64,000 nt of DNA from Geobacillus icigianus. Its GTDB lineage: Bacteria; Bacillota; Bacilli; Bacillales; Anoxybacillaceae. The stretch lies in assembly GCF_000750005.1 (NCBI RefSeq), contig NZ_JPYA01000073.1:3238-67237 (forward strand), read 5' to 3'. Both the position numbers and the translations under genes were made by a program. A model generated the notes under the pieces. It was given only the letters and a program-made list of their open reading frames with translations, was not told where the DNA came from and made no database searches. Positions within the stretch are counted from its first letter, which is position 1, and each line of letters opens with the position of its first letter. Below, one piece after another: positions 24,559-34,192 of this stretch.

Positions 24559-25500
24559 TTAGCCGTTTTGCTCGCGACGGTTTGGTCCGGTCAGTTCAAT
24601 CGGGTACGCCAAGTAGCGAATTCGTTCCATGATGCGCGCCGCCTTCACCTTTTCCTCTTCACCGCGCTGGGAATAAGTCAAATGATGGGCCAGCTGCTGC
24701 AAATTAAAATTCGACGTAAAAAAGGTCGGCAAGTTTTCAAACATCCGGTATTGCAAAATCGGCCCGAGCACGTCATCGCGCACCCAGCTCGACATCGCCT
24801 CAGCGCCAAGGTCATCGAGCATCAAAATCGGCACTTTTTTCACGTAATCGAGCTTTTCGTTCATCGTCTGGTCTTGCAGCGAATGCTTCATCTCGCGAAA
24901 CAGCTCCGGCACATAGACGATGAGCGACGCGATGTTTCGTTTGGCAAGCTCATTGGCGATCGCCGCAAGCAAGTACGTTTTGCCGACGCCGAACGACCCA
25001 TGTAAATACAGACCTTTCATTTTTTTTCCCGGCTCGTATTCGGCCACAAACCGCTCGGCAAATCCAATCGCTTTGATCCGGCCGTCATCGCTGAGGTCGA
25101 CATCGGAGAGCGACGCGCGCAAAATTTCACGCGGCATAAACATGCTTTGGATAAGCGACTCTTGGCGCTTCCGTTCATCATGCTGCACCTTTTTCGGGCA
25201 GCGGTCATACTCAATCTCTATTCGGCCGCTGCTGATCACCAAATTCGGCTGATACCCTGGCAACATGTTTGGACATCGCTCCAACCCCGGGCATTGGCGG
25301 CAATGCCCGTTCTGCTCGATAAACTCGTACAGCTTCATGAGGCTGCGGTCGACCGCTTCCGCAGACAGCTGCGGTTCGTGCGCCTGCAAAAACGGCTGCA
25401 CGTCCGGATGCGACAAAATATAGCGCTTCATTTGTTCGTAGCGCTGCTTAAAGCGTTGATTGCCAAGCAGCCGCTGCAATAATTGATTGACTCGTTCCAT
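24559..25500 (-). CDS. dnaI: primosomal protein DnaI, helicase loader
   Basis: A 313-residue AAA+ ATPase that loads the replicative helicase. The N-terminal domain has a zinc-binding site (CRQCPGLERC); the AAA+ part has Walker A GSFGVGKTYLL, Walker B PILMLDDLGAE, and a sensor region TFFTSNF with an arginine finger nearby. It lies 11 bases past dnaB, so dnaB-dnaI form an operon as in B. subtilis. GGTGGAAAGG precedes the ATG. Confidence 0.97.
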   Translation of the reverse strand: MERVNQLLQRLLGNQRFKQRYEQMKRYILSHPDVQPFLQAHEPQLSAEAVDRSLMKLYEFIEQNGHCRQCPGLERCPNMLPGYQPNLVISSGRIEIEYDRCPKKVQHDERKRQESLIQSMFMPREILRASLSDVDLSDDGRIKAIGFAERFVAEYEPGKKMKGLYLHGSFGVGKTYLLAAIANELAKRNIASLIVYVPELFREMKHSLQDQTMNEKLDYVKKVPILMLDDLGAEAMSSWVRDDVLGPILQYRMFENLPTFFTSNFNLQQLAHHLTYSQRGEEEKVKAARIMERIRYLAYPIELTGPNRREQNG

Positions 25501-25511
25501 CGCCTTTCCAC

Positions 25512-26897
25512 CTACGATCCGTCCCGATATTTTTTCAGCCGCTCCTCAATCTCCTTGCGCGCCTGTTCGACATCGAAATCATCGTCTTCCGGCTCGCTGT
25601 AATCCATCTTCAGCCAGTCCGGAACCATTTCGGTGCGCACCACTTTCCGCACCGTTTTCGTCCCTTTTTCTTTTTCATTCGCCCAGCTTTGATACGTTTT
25701 CGCTTCCTCTTTCGCCAGCTCCATCGCTTCTTTCACCGTCTTCACCTTTTTGCGCGCCCAATGGCTGGCGATCTTTTCTACGTATTTTTTTGACAATTTC
25801 ATATTCGTCCGCAACATGACATAATAAATGAGCACATTGACGACGCCGGGAAGCAGCTGCTGTTGGAACATAATGTCTTCGATCAGCTGCAAATCGGCCA
25901 GCGACGGCTCGGCGCCGCCGGCGATTTCTTTCAGCAGCTGGCGCGGGGAAATCGTTTCGAGCTGTTTCATCAGCTGTTCTTCTTTCGTGCGCGGGTTGGC
26001 GTTTTCCATCGTTCGATAAGCAAGCGGCTGCACCCGTTCCACCAGGCGCGGGGAAACGCCGCCATGCTCCAGCTCATACCATTCGCGCGCCGCCTGCCGC
26101 AAGGCGTCGATGTCAATATGATACGACGGATCAATGACGCCAAGAACAAGCTTTTGCATCTCAAGCGGCGGAATGCCATACAAAAACGCCAGCTTTTTAA
26201 TCGCCTCTTTCACTTTTGCTGTCATCGCGCGGCGCGGTACGAGCTGTTTCGACAACCCGGCGAAAAACAACTCAAAATCAAACACCTCGTCATCGAGGGC
26301 GTACGATGCCTCCTCGCGCCCGACATGCGCCTTTCCTTCATTCAGTGGCCGCTGTTCTTCGCTGAAACGAGACACCATCCGCTCGGCAGGAACGGCGGCA
26401 AACACGTCGGAAAATGAGCGCGTTACCGGGGTGAACCGAGCGACATCCGCCATCGGCCGGGCGAAAAAGTCGCTCAACTGGGCGAACAAATGGCGGCCAA
26501 CTTGACGCTGCAAAAAGGTGCTCAACATCTCATCGCGAAAAAACTGTTCCGGTGTCATCGGCGGGCGCAGCTCGTAAAGAAACAGCTTCGGCTCATCGTC
26601 ACCGAAAGTGCGGACATACGTATTCAGCAACCCGATTCCCTCCAGCTTCAACCGTTCGCCGTAGATGTCCGGAAGGCTGCATTGCATAAGCTCCATGAGG
26701 CGGCGATGGGTCGCCTCCTGCCCGCCAAGCAGCTCCCAGTCCCCCCAAAGCGTCATATACAAAGCTAGCGCGCGATGGCCGATGAGCGGCTGGTACAACA
26801 GCGTCAACACTTGGCGGTCCAGCTCGTGCAGCGCTCCGCGGCTTTGCACGACATACCGGTCAACTGCAATCAGTTCTTTCCAATGATGCCGCATCAT
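25512..26897 (-). CDS. dnaB: replication initiation and membrane attachment protein DnaB
   Basis: 461 residues, the Bacillus-type DnaB (not the helicase), which helps DnaD and DnaI load helicase at origins and restart sites. It begins MMRHHWKELIAVDRYVVQSR and carries DnaB/DnaD-like helical domains; the C-terminal DDDFDVEQARKEIEERLKKY is conserved. The terminator between nrdR and dnaB suggests partial or separate transcription. An ATG one codon later is equally possible. Confidence 0.95.
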   Translation of the reverse strand: MMRHHWKELIAVDRYVVQSRGALHELDRQVLTLLYQPLIGHRALALYMTLWGDWELLGGQEATHRRLMELMQCSLPDIYGERLKLEGIGLLNTYVRTFGDDEPKLFLYELRPPMTPEQFFRDEMLSTFLQRQVGRHLFAQLSDFFARPMADVARFTPVTRSFSDVFAAVPAERMVSRFSEEQRPLNEGKAHVGREEASYALDDEVFDFELFFAGLSKQLVPRRAMTAKVKEAIKKLAFLYGIPPLEMQKLVLGVIDPSYHIDIDALRQAAREWYELEHGGVSPRLVERVQPLAYRTMENANPRTKEEQLMKQLETISPRQLLKEIAGGAEPSLADLQLIEDIMFQQQLLPGVVNVLIYYVMLRTNMKLSKKYVEKIASHWARKKVKTVKEAMELAKEEAKTYQSWANEKEKGTKTVRKVVRTEMVPDWLKMDYSEPEDDDFDVEQARKEIEERLKKYRDGS

Positions 26898-26964
26898 CTC
26901 AACCTTCCATCTTGCGTGATTCGTTTCAACCCGTCCTCCCCCTTTCGGCAGGGAAAAGGCGTTG

Positions 26965-27002
26965 AAAAAAGGGCTTGCCGTCCAACGCCAAAGCCCTTTT
27001 TA
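26965..27002 (-). terminator. terminator overlapping the end of nrdR
   Basis: AAAAAGGGCTT and AAGCCCTTTTT form an 11-bp stem around a GC-rich loop, overlapping the nrdR stop and ending about 70 bases before dnaB. Confidence 0.85.
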
Positions 27003-27461
27003 CCGCTGTTCTTTTTTGATCAGCTCTTTCAGTTCTTCGATAAACACGTTAATATCCTTGAACTGCCGATAGACGGAAGCGAAGCGGACATAGGCGACCT
27101 CATCGATGCGCGACAGCCGCTCCATCACCATTTCCCCGATTGTTTCGCTTTTGACTTCCGACACTCCTTGTTGGCGCAGCTCGCGCTCGATTTCCTGCGT
27201 CACCTTTTCCAGCTCCTCGAGCGCCACCGGCCGCTTTTCGCACGCTTTGATCAAGCCGCGCAAAATTTTCTCGCGGCTGAACTCTTCGCGCGTTCCGCCT
27301 TTTTTGACGACAATTAGCGGCGGCTCTTCAATTCGTTCAAACGTTGTAAACCGGTAATGACACTGTTCGCATTCGCGCCGGCGCCGGATCGAACGCCCTT
27401 CCTCGGCCGGGCGCGAGTCGAGCACGCGCGTACCTTGATGATGGCATGACGGACATCGCAT
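27000..27461 (-). CDS. nrdR: transcriptional repressor NrdR
   Basis: 153 residues. An N-terminal zinc ribbon ([18 protein letters not shown], then [20 protein letters not shown]) binds NrdR boxes before ribonucleotide reductase genes, and an ATP-cone ([20 protein letters not shown]) senses ATP/dATP. ATG 27461 has CGGAGTG upstream; a 20-codon extension is rejected as it would precede the conserved MRCP start. Position before dnaB matches B. subtilis. Confidence 0.97.
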   Translation of the reverse strand: MRCPSCHHQGTRVLDSRPAEEGRSIRRRRECEQCHYRFTTFERIEEPPLIVVKKGGTREEFSREKILRGLIKACEKRPVALEELEKVTQEIERELRQQGVSEVKSETIGEMVMERLSRIDEVAYVRFASVYRQFKDINVFIEELKELIKKEQR

Positions 27462-27528
27462 AACATTCACTCCGTTGCTTTTCTTATTATCTATCATACC
27501 GGAATGGCGGCAAGCAGACAAGCCATAG

Positions 27529-27921
27529 TTAGCCGTTCAATCCCGATCCGATATACGGCAAGCGCGCATCGAGCTTCCGGTATAGCTCAAGAATCACCGA
27601 TCGGCTGCGGCCAAAGTCAAACGGCAATAGGCGCGTGTCTGTTGTCACGGAAAAGTCGACCGCCGTTTCAAACGGGCGCACCGAGATGACTGTCGCGACG
27701 ATAAACAGCTTTTTTCCGCGCTTCGTTTGCGCACAAATTTCGCCGCGCTCTTCGGAAACGGAAAGAAGTTCAGCCCCGGGCAGCGAGGCGAGCAGCTCTT
27801 TGACGGCGGCCATGACAGCGCGGTTCGCCGCTTTGTAATAATGGCTTCTTAGCTCGACGTCTTCATGATTCTCCCTCGTTTCGCAATGGTTCGTCAAGGC
27901 GTATTTCCATTTGTTCCACAT
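27529..27921 (-). CDS. conserved small cytosolic protein, unknown function
   Basis: 130 residues with no signal peptide or membrane helix. The first 30 residues are polar and His/Glu-rich ([20 protein letters not shown]), followed by a helix ([19 protein letters not shown]) and beta-rich segments ([20 protein letters not shown], then [19 protein letters not shown]). That pattern suggests a small alpha/beta domain. It lies 68 bases upstream of nrdR and could be cotranscribed. I do not recognise the family with certainty. Confidence 0.65.
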   Translation of the reverse strand: MWNKWKYALTNHCETRENHEDVELRSHYYKAANRAVMAAVKELLASLPGAELLSVSEERGEICAQTKRGKKLFIVATVISVRPFETAVDFSVTTDTRLLPFDFGRSRSVILELYRKLDARLPYIGSGLNG

Positions 27922-28050
27922 GCTTATCTGCCACGCTCCCTAGTCCTTAATTTGCTTTCATCATACCATGTTTTTCGCTGCCGCAGCACGGTGAAAAATA
28001 GAAAAAGGAGCGTTCTGTGTACGCTCCTTTTCTGCCGTTCGTGCTGTCCG

Positions 28051-28425
28051 TTACAGCGCTTGCGCTTTTTTCACTTCAATCGGGCGCATGCCGCGCGGAA
28101 GTTCGATCGTCTCCCGCGTTTGCGCACCGAGCTTTTCAGCGATATAGTCGGCGGCAATCGTCGGATCGAGATGGCCGCATGTATACACATCAATGCTCGC
28201 ATAGCCGTGTTCGGGAAACGTATGAATCGTCAAATGCGATTCCGAGATAATGACGACTCCACTTACCCCTTGTGGAGCGAATTTGTGGAACGCTACTTCG
28301 CGAATTTCCGCTCCCGATTTCAACGCGGCGTCAACGAACGTTTTCTCGATAAAGTCCATATCATTCAGTTTGTCAAAGTCGCATCCCCAAAGTTCCGAGA
28401 TAACGTGACGACCCATCGTGTCCAT
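28051..28425 (-). CDS. speD: S-adenosylmethionine decarboxylase proenzyme
   Basis: 124 residues, prokaryotic class 1B type. It cleaves itself at [18 protein letters not shown] (Ser of ESH becomes the pyruvoyl group) and decarboxylates SAM for spermidine synthesis. The conserved catalytic DVYTCG follows. AAAAGGGGG precedes ATG 28425. gapB lies upstream on the same strand, as in B. subtilis, but each has its own control region. Confidence 0.97.
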   Translation of the reverse strand: MDTMGRHVISELWGCDFDKLNDMDFIEKTFVDAALKSGAEIREVAFHKFAPQGVSGVVIISESHLTIHTFPEHGYASIDVYTCGHLDPTIAADYIAEKLGAQTRETIELPRGMRPIEVKKAQAL

Positions 28426-28611
28426 GCAAAAATCCCCCTTTTAACCAATTTTCTCAAAGAAAAAAATAGAAGAACAGCTGCAAAATGGCATGTATAACTA
28501 CCACGGGGGAAAGTTAGTCCTAAGAGGTCCTAACCCTTTAAGTAGTCACATTACCTTTGCCGTTAAGAAGTTCACGAGACATAGTATACTTTGTTTAGGG
28601 GGGTTTTGCAA
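28426..28611 (-). promoter_or_regulatory. speD promoter and structured leader
   Basis: TTGCAA (28606-28611) and TATACT (28583-28588) are 17 bases apart. The 150-base leader contains GTTAGGACCTCTTAGGACTAAC (here split: GTTAG at the left, CTAAC at the right, with repeated TTAGGAC inside), an inverted repeat near 28512-28534. A regulatory RNA role is possible but not shown. Confidence 0.55.
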
Positions 28612-28644
28612 CAGACTTTTTTATTTTTTTTGCCTGCCGAAAAG

Positions 28645-28708
28645 AAAAAGCGCCCGCGCCTGTTCGGCGCCCTGGTCAATACCGCGCCGCAAAACAGACG
28701 GGCGCTTT
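28645..28708 (-). terminator. terminator of gapB
   Basis: AAAGCGCCCG and CGGGCGCTTT form a 10-bp stem with a long, structured GC-rich loop, followed by TTTTC on the minus strand. Confidence 0.75.
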
Positions 28709-28739
28709 CCGCCCTTCTTGGCAGCGAGCGAAGACGGTG

Positions 28740-29768
28740 TCACGCGTTGACTTGGAGACTCTCCTTCATTTTTGCCGCGACAAGTTGAGCAAGATCGACA
28801 ACGCGGCAGGAATAGCCCCACTCATTGTCATACCAAGCGAGCACTTTCACTTTCCGTCCTTCCATCACCATCGTCGATAAGCCATCGATGATCGCCGAAT
28901 GAGGATTCGTATTGAAATCAATCGAGACAAGCGGCTCCATCGTAAAGTCCAAAATTCCTTTCAGCGGCCCACGAGCGGCGCGGATGAACGCTTCGTTCAC
29001 CTCATCGGCGGTCACCTCGCGCTTCACATCGACCACTAAGTCAACGAGGGAAACGTTCGGCGTCGGAACGCGGAGCGCCATGCCATGGAGCTTCCCTTTT
29101 AAATGCGGCAGCACCAGTCCAAGCGCTTTTGCCGCTCCGGTTGTCGTCGGGATGATCGATTGCGCGCACGAACGAGCGCGGCGCAAGTCTTTGTGCGGAT
29201 TGTCGATGTTTTTTTGGTCGTTCGTATACGCGTGAACGGTTGTCATCAGCCCGTTTTCAATGCCAAAGGCTTCATCAAGCACTTTGACGACCGGCGCCAA
29301 GCAGTTGGTCGTGCACGATGCGTTAGAAATGATGAAATGGCGGTCAATATCGAGCACGTGTTCATTGACACCGACAACGATTGTCACATCTTCGTTTTTC
29401 CCAGGCGCTGTTAAAATGACGCGCTTCGCCCCCGCTTCTAGGTGAAGGCTAGCTTTTTCACGATCATTGAATTTGCCGGTCGCCTCAATGACGATATCAA
29501 TATCCATCTCGTTCCATGGCAACCATTTCGGGTCGCGCGAGTTCAACAGCTTTACTTTTTTGCCATTGACCAACAGCCCGTCTTCCAAAGCGACTACCTC
29601 ACCTTGGAATTGGCCATGGTTGGAATCGTATTTCACTAAATGGGCTAACGTTTCCGGCGGGTAGCTGGCGTTCACCGCCACGATATCAAGGTCTGAACAG
29701 CCGATGGCGCGGCGGAACACCATCCGTCCGATTCGCCCGAATCCGTTAATCGCCACTTTCGCCTTCAT
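28740..29768 (-). CDS. gapB: NADP-preferring glyceraldehyde-3-phosphate dehydrogenase (gluconeogenic)
   Basis: 342 residues. GINGFGRIGR-type Rossmann start (VAINGFGRIGRMVFRR), catalytic Cys in SNASCTTNCLAP, and the C-terminal WYDNEWGYS. After the second beta strand the sequence reads VAVNASYPPETL: the Asp that binds NAD ribose in the glycolytic enzyme is missing, as in GapB enzymes that prefer NADP and work in gluconeogenesis. Neighbouring speD and candidate CcpN sites upstream support gapB over gapA. AGAGGGG precedes the ATG. Confidence 0.95.
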   Translation of the reverse strand: MKAKVAINGFGRIGRMVFRRAIGCSDLDIVAVNASYPPETLAHLVKYDSNHGQFQGEVVALEDGLLVNGKKVKLLNSRDPKWLPWNEMDIDIVIEATGKFNDREKASLHLEAGAKRVILTAPGKNEDVTIVVGVNEHVLDIDRHFIISNASCTTNCLAPVVKVLDEAFGIENGLMTTVHAYTNDQKNIDNPHKDLRRARSCAQSIIPTTTGAAKALGLVLPHLKGKLHGMALRVPTPNVSLVDLVVDVKREVTADEVNEAFIRAARGPLKGILDFTMEPLVSIDFNTNPHSAIIDGLSTMVMEGRKVKVLAWYDNEWGYSCRVVDLAQLVAAKMKESLQVNA

Positions 29769-29787
29769 TCGCTTTGTTCCCCTCTCA

Positions 29788-29841
29788 TATATGTTATACT
29801 ATTTGTTTAAATTCCTATAAATAGTATATCATATTTTTCAA
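29788..29841 (-). promoter_or_regulatory. gapB promoter with candidate CcpN operators
   Basis: TATGATATACT (29833-29823) fits the CcpN consensus TRTGHYATAYW at all 11 positions, and TATAACATATA (29798-29788) fits at 10. They flank a likely promoter: TTGAAA (29836-29841) and TATAGG, 16 bases apart. ATACTATTT/AAATAGTAT form an inverted repeat across it. CcpN represses gapB under glycolytic conditions in B. subtilis; the same is inferred here. Confidence 0.55.
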
Positions 29842-29870
29842 GATCGTGGAGAACAAAATAACAAAAAAGC

Positions 29871-29903
29871 AATAAAAAAGACGCCTATTTTTCCAAGGCG
29901 CCC
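29871..29903 (-). terminator. terminator overlapping the end of coaE
   Basis: On the minus strand GGCGCC and GGCGTC (one wobble pair) bracket the coaE stop and are followed by TTTTTTATTG. Confidence 0.7.
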
Positions 29904-30490
29904 CATGTTTCCAAAACGGCCAGCAGCTGCCGGCGCGTCTCCTCGATCGTTCCGTTATTGTCCAGAACCGCATCGGCTCGCTTTACTTTTTCCGCCAGCG
30001 GCCATTGGGCGCGAATGCGGGCGAGCGCTTCCTCTTTCGTAAATCCGTTTCGCGCCATCAGCCGGCGAAGCTGCGTCTCTTCATCAACGAAAACGACCAG
30101 CACTTTATCTACCCAATCGGTCAATCCGCTTTCAAATAGCAGCGGAATATCAAGCACGATCGTTTTCGCCCCGGCGCGAACGAGCTCCTCCTTTTCCGCC
30201 AGCATACGGCGGCGCACGGCGGGATGAACGATGGCGTTGAGTTTCGTCCGCTCGGCTTCATCGCTGAAGACGATCGCCCCCAGTTTCGCGCGATCAATGT
30301 CCCCATTTTTTTGCAAAATGCCCGGACCGAAGGCGGCAACGATTTGCCGATAGGCGTCTTCTTCCGGCCGTACGACCGCACGCGCCGCTTCGTCCGCGTC
30401 AATGACCGGAAGCCCGAGTTGGCGCATCATGGCGCTGACCGTGCTTTTGCCGCTGGCGATTCCCCCAGTCAGCCCGATCGTGAGTACCAT
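29885..30490 (-). CDS. coaE: dephospho-CoA kinase
   Basis: 201 residues. P-loop GLTGGIASGKST, the DADEAARAVV region and the LID segment are typical of CoaE, which phosphorylates dephospho-CoA in the last step of CoA synthesis. ATG 30490 has AAAGGAGAC upstream; the longer frame would overlap the mutM end. It follows mutM and polA in one probable operon, the same order as in B. subtilis. Confidence 0.97.
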   Translation of the reverse strand: MVLTIGLTGGIASGKSTVSAMMRQLGLPVIDADEAARAVVRPEEDAYRQIVAAFGPGILQKNGDIDRAKLGAIVFSDEAERTKLNAIVHPAVRRRMLAEKEELVRAGAKTIVLDIPLLFESGLTDWVDKVLVVFVDEETQLRRLMARNGFTKEEALARIRAQWPLAEKVKRADAVLDNNGTIEETRRQLLAVLETWGALEK

Positions 30491-30516
30491 CGCTTGTCTC
30501 CTTTCCCATCGGTCGC

Positions 30517-31341
30517 CTACCGCTGGCAGCGCGGGCAATAGTGCGTCCCGCGGCCAGCGACGACCGTTTTTTCAATCAACGTTCCGCATTGTTTGCACGG
30601 CTCCCCTTTGCGCCCATAGACGGACAGATGATGTTGGAAAGTCCCTTCTTTCCCTTGCGTGTTGACATACGTGCGCACCGTGCTTCCTCCTCTCATCACC
30701 GCCTCACCGATGGTCGCGACCATGTGCTCATGGAGCCGGCGAATGTCTTCGTCCGTCAAGGAAGCGGCCGGGCGGTCCGGAAGAATGCCGGCCCGAAACA
30801 GCGCTTCATCGACATAAATGTTGCCAAATCCGGCCACAACCGTTTGATCGAGCAGCAGCGCCTTGACCGTCCGCTTCGTTTTCGCGGCTTGTTGGGCCAA
30901 CACCGCCGGGGAAAATGCCGGTGAGAGCGGCTCCGGCCCCAACTGGTCAAGCGGAGGACGGCGGTCGGCTTCTTCTTTGCGGTAAACGTGCATCGTGCCG
31001 AACTTACGCACATCGCGGTAACGGAGTTCGCTGCCATCGGTGAAGGAAAATACGACATGCGTGTGCGGCGCGAGCGGATCGTGGGCGCTAGCGACCGTAT
31101 AGCGGCCTTCCATGCGCAAATGGGAGATGAGCACATCCTCATCAAGCAAAAACTTCAAAAACTTTCCGCGCCGCTCAATGCCGCGCACCGTCTGGCCAGC
31201 CAGCCGGTCGGCAAACGCTTGCGGGTCGTGCGGATGGCGAATGATCTTCGGCCAAAACACGCGCACCGCCGCGATCGTTTTGCCGGAAACGAGCGGCAAG
31301 AGCGTGCGCCGGATCGTTTCCACTTCAGGCAGTTCAGGCAT
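30517..31341 (-). CDS. mutM: formamidopyrimidine-DNA glycosylase
   Basis: 274 residues. The N-terminus PELPEVETIRR supplies the catalytic Pro and Glu, an internal GNIYVDEALFRAGI helix-two-turn-helix follows, and the C-terminal zinc finger is CKQCGTLIEKTVVAGRGTHY-CPRC. It removes 8-oxoguanine and related lesions from DNA. It lies 73 bases past polA and 26 before coaE. Confidence 0.98.
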   Translation of the reverse strand: MPELPEVETIRRTLLPLVSGKTIAAVRVFWPKIIRHPHDPQAFADRLAGQTVRGIERRGKFLKFLLDEDVLISHLRMEGRYTVASAHDPLAPHTHVVFSFTDGSELRYRDVRKFGTMHVYRKEEADRRPPLDQLGPEPLSPAFSPAVLAQQAAKTKRTVKALLLDQTVVAGFGNIYVDEALFRAGILPDRPAASLTDEDIRRLHEHMVATIGEAVMRGGSTVRTYVNTQGKEGTFQHHLSVYGRKGEPCKQCGTLIEKTVVAGRGTHYCPRCQR

Positions 31342-31414
31342 AGGAAATCCCTCCTTTCCTCTGTTGTCGATCCGCCCGTGCGGCTTCCGGCATCGGCGCC
31401 TTTAAGACCGGGCG

Positions 31415-34045
31415 TTATTTCGCATCATACCATGTCGGTCCGTAATGATAATCGACTTTCAGTGGCACGCGGAGCGTGACGGCTTGCTCCATCACTTCCG
31501 GCACGATTCGGCACAGCCGCTCTATTTCGTCACTAGGCGCCTCCAAAATGAGCTCGTCGTGCACTTGCAGCAACAGGCGCGCCTGCAGCCGCTCTTCCTT
31601 CAGGCGCGCGCTCAAATCGATCATCGCCTTTTTAATGATGTCAGCGGCGCTGCCTTGGATCGGCGTATTCATCGCCGTCCGCTCGGCAAAGCTGCGGACG
31701 TTGAAGTTGCGGCTCGTGATGTCCGGCAAATAGCGGCGCCGATGCAAAAGCGTGGTGACATATCCTTTCTGTTTCGCCTCTTGCACGATCGTTTCCATAT
31801 ACCGCTTGACGCCCGGGAAGCTGGCAAAATAGCGTTCGATAAACTCGGCGGCCTCTTTGCGCGTAATGTTTAAGTTTTGCGCCAATCCGTAATCGCTGAT
31901 CCCATAGACGATGCCAAAGTTGACGGCCTTCGCTTGCCGGCGCATGTTGGGGGTGACGTCCTCTTCCTTGACGTGAAAAATGTCCATAGCCGTTTTCGTA
32001 TGAATGTCCAAATCTTGGCGAAACGCTTCAATTAAATTGTCATCTTCGGCGATATGGGCCAACACGCGCAGTTCGATTTGCGAATAGTCAGCGGCAAACA
32101 TGAGCCAGCCAGGCTCGGACGGCACGAACGCTTGCCGGATTTTCCGCCCTTCTTCCAGCCGAATCGGAATGTTTTGCAAGTTCGGCTCCGTCGAGCTGAG
32201 GCGACCGGTTTGCGTCAACGCTTGATTGAAGATCGTATGCACTTTCTTCGTATCCGGGCGCACGACCTTCAACAACCCTTCGACATATGTCGACTGCAGC
32301 TTGCCTAGTTGGCGGTAGTGCAAAATATTCTCCACAATCTCGTGATGGGGCGCAAGCTTTTCCAGCACGTCCGCCGATGTCGAATAGCCGGTCTTCGTTT
32401 TTTTCAACACAGGCAGTTGCAGCTTTTCAAATAAAATGACACCGAGCTGTTTCGGCGAATTGATATTGAATTCTTGGCCGGCCAGTTCGTAAATGCGCCG
32501 TTCGGCCGCGCGCAGCTGCTCGGCGAGTTCCTGCCCCATCTGGTTCAGGCGCTCGGTGTCCACTTTCACCCCGGTGAATTCCATATCGGCCAAAATCGCC
32601 GCTAACGGCTGTTCAAGCGCCATCAACAGCTCGTCCTGCTCGTTGCGGCGCAGGTCATCCATCATTGGCCGCTCGAGCGCCCAAATCGCCGCCGCCTTGC
32701 GGACGAGATGCTCGGCGAGTGCCGGCTCGTCCGGAACAGACCGTTTCGCCCCTTTGCCGTAGACCGCTTCATCGGACCGCACGGCCTCGTATTGTTTCAT
32801 TTTGGCCACCGCCGCGACATCGCTAGCATCTTGTCCAGGGTTGAGCAAATACGCCGCCAGCAGCAAATCAAACGAGACGCCGCGCAGGTCGATCCCCTTC
32901 CATCGTAAAGCGACCATCGCCCGCTTCGAGTCAAACATGCTTTTTTTCTTCGTCTCATCGGCAAGCCAAGCGCGAAACTGCGGGTCAGCCAGCGCCGCCT
33001 CCGAAGGCAGGAAAAACCGCCCGCGTTCCGAGACAACAGCAATGCCGACGATCGGCGCGTCATGATAGTTGTCTTCCACGACTTCAACGACCAAGGCCGC
33101 CTTGTCAGCGAGCATCTCTTCCGTCACGCGCTCCGCCATGGTGAAGTCGATGTGGGCAAGCGGCTCGCTCTCTTCCGCCCTCGGCCCTTCCATCTTCTCA
33201 AGGAGCGACTGAAACCCGAGCTCTTTAAACAAAGCGATCACGCTCTCCCAGTCTTCGCCTTCGTAGGCCGTATCCTCAAGCGACAGGGCGATCGGAGCGT
33301 CGCGGCAAATGCCCGCCAGCCGTTTGCTTAGGAGGGCGGTATCGCGATGTTGACGCAGCGTTTCTTTCAGCTTTTCCCCTTGGATTTCATCAATGGAGTC
33401 GAGCACATTTTCGACTGTCCCGAACTGCTTTAACAACTTGACCGCCGTTTTTTCGCCGATGCCGGGCACGCCAGGGATGTTGTCCGATTTATCCCCCATC
33501 AGTCCTTTTAAGTCAACGATTTGCTCGGGAGCGAGCCCGTATTTTTCGCGAATCGTTTCCGGCGTGTACGATTCCATCTCGGTGATCCCTTTTTTCGTGA
33601 TTTCCACCGTCACATGGGGGGAGGCGAGTTGGGTCAAATCCCGGTCTCCGGAGATGACTTTCACCTCAAACCCGGCCTGCTCAGCGCGGGCGGCGAGCGT
33701 TCCGATAATGTCGTCCGCTTCGTAGTTGTCAAGTTCGTAAGCTGGAATGCGATAGGCGTTCAACAGCTCGCGCAGCAGCGGAAACTGCTCGGACAATTCC
33801 GGGGGCGTCTGCTGGCGCCCGCCTTTATACTCGCGAAACACTTCATGACGAAACGTCGTTTTGCCCGCATCAAACGCCACTAACAAATGGGTGGGCGCCT
33901 CTTCCGCCACGATTTTGCGCAGCATCATGGCAAATCCGTAGACCGCATTCGTATGAACACCTTTGTCGTTATGCAAAAGCGGCAGCGCAAAAAAAGCGCG
34001 ATAGGCCACACTGTTGCCGTCAATCAAGACCAGTTTTTTCTTCAA
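31415..34045 (-). CDS. polA: DNA polymerase I
   Basis: 876 residues, the length of the Geobacillus enzyme. Residues 1-300 are the 5'-3' exonuclease (KKLVLIDGNSVAYRAFF, GLMGDKSDNIPGVPGIGEKT), 300-470 a degenerate proofreading domain, and 470-876 the polymerase (motif A FAADYSQIELR, O helix RRQAKAVNFGIVYG, motif C LLQVHDELI). In the middle domain the expected D-x-E metal ligands are replaced (ALVVEVVEDN), so 3'-5' exonuclease is probably inactive, as known for this enzyme. TTG 34045 is preceded by GAGGAGGGAT; the ATG two codons earlier touches that site. Confidence 0.98.
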   Translation of the reverse strand: MKKKLVLIDGNSVAYRAFFALPLLHNDKGVHTNAVYGFAMMLRKIVAEEAPTHLLVAFDAGKTTFRHEVFREYKGGRQQTPPELSEQFPLLRELLNAYRIPAYELDNYEADDIIGTLAARAEQAGFEVKVISGDRDLTQLASPHVTVEITKKGITEMESYTPETIREKYGLAPEQIVDLKGLMGDKSDNIPGVPGIGEKTAVKLLKQFGTVENVLDSIDEIQGEKLKETLRQHRDTALLSKRLAGICRDAPIALSLEDTAYEGEDWESVIALFKELGFQSLLEKMEGPRAEESEPLAHIDFTMAERVTEEMLADKAALVVEVVEDNYHDAPIVGIAVVSERGRFFLPSEAALADPQFRAWLADETKKKSMFDSKRAMVALRWKGIDLRGVSFDLLLAAYLLNPGQDASDVAAVAKMKQYEAVRSDEAVYGKGAKRSVPDEPALAEHLVRKAAAIWALERPMMDDLRRNEQDELLMALEQPLAAILADMEFTGVKVDTERLNQMGQELAEQLRAAERRIYELAGQEFNINSPKQLGVILFEKLQLPVLKKTKTGYSTSADVLEKLAPHHEIVENILHYRQLGKLQSTYVEGLLKVVRPDTKKVHTIFNQALTQTGRLSSTEPNLQNIPIRLEEGRKIRQAFVPSEPGWLMFAADYSQIELRVLAHIAEDDNLIEAFRQDLDIHTKTAMDIFHVKEEDVTPNMRRQAKAVNFGIVYGISDYGLAQNLNITRKEAAEFIERYFASFPGVKRYMETIVQEAKQKGYVTTLLHRRRYLPDITSRNFNVRSFAERTAMNTPIQGSAADIIKKAMIDLSARLKEERLQARLLLQVHDELILEAPSDEIERLCRIVPEVMEQAVTLRVPLKVDYHYGPTWYDAK

Positions 34046-34192
34046 CCCCATCCCTCCTCGGATGCTTCTTGTTTTTATTGTATCATGCGGCGGCGTTCCA
34101 GAAACATCGCCTCGCTGCTCCAGCCCCCAAAGCGGTGCTGAAGGGCCGTCTCAGCCCGAATGGACTCGCCCTCCCCCAACCCGCCAGCGATG

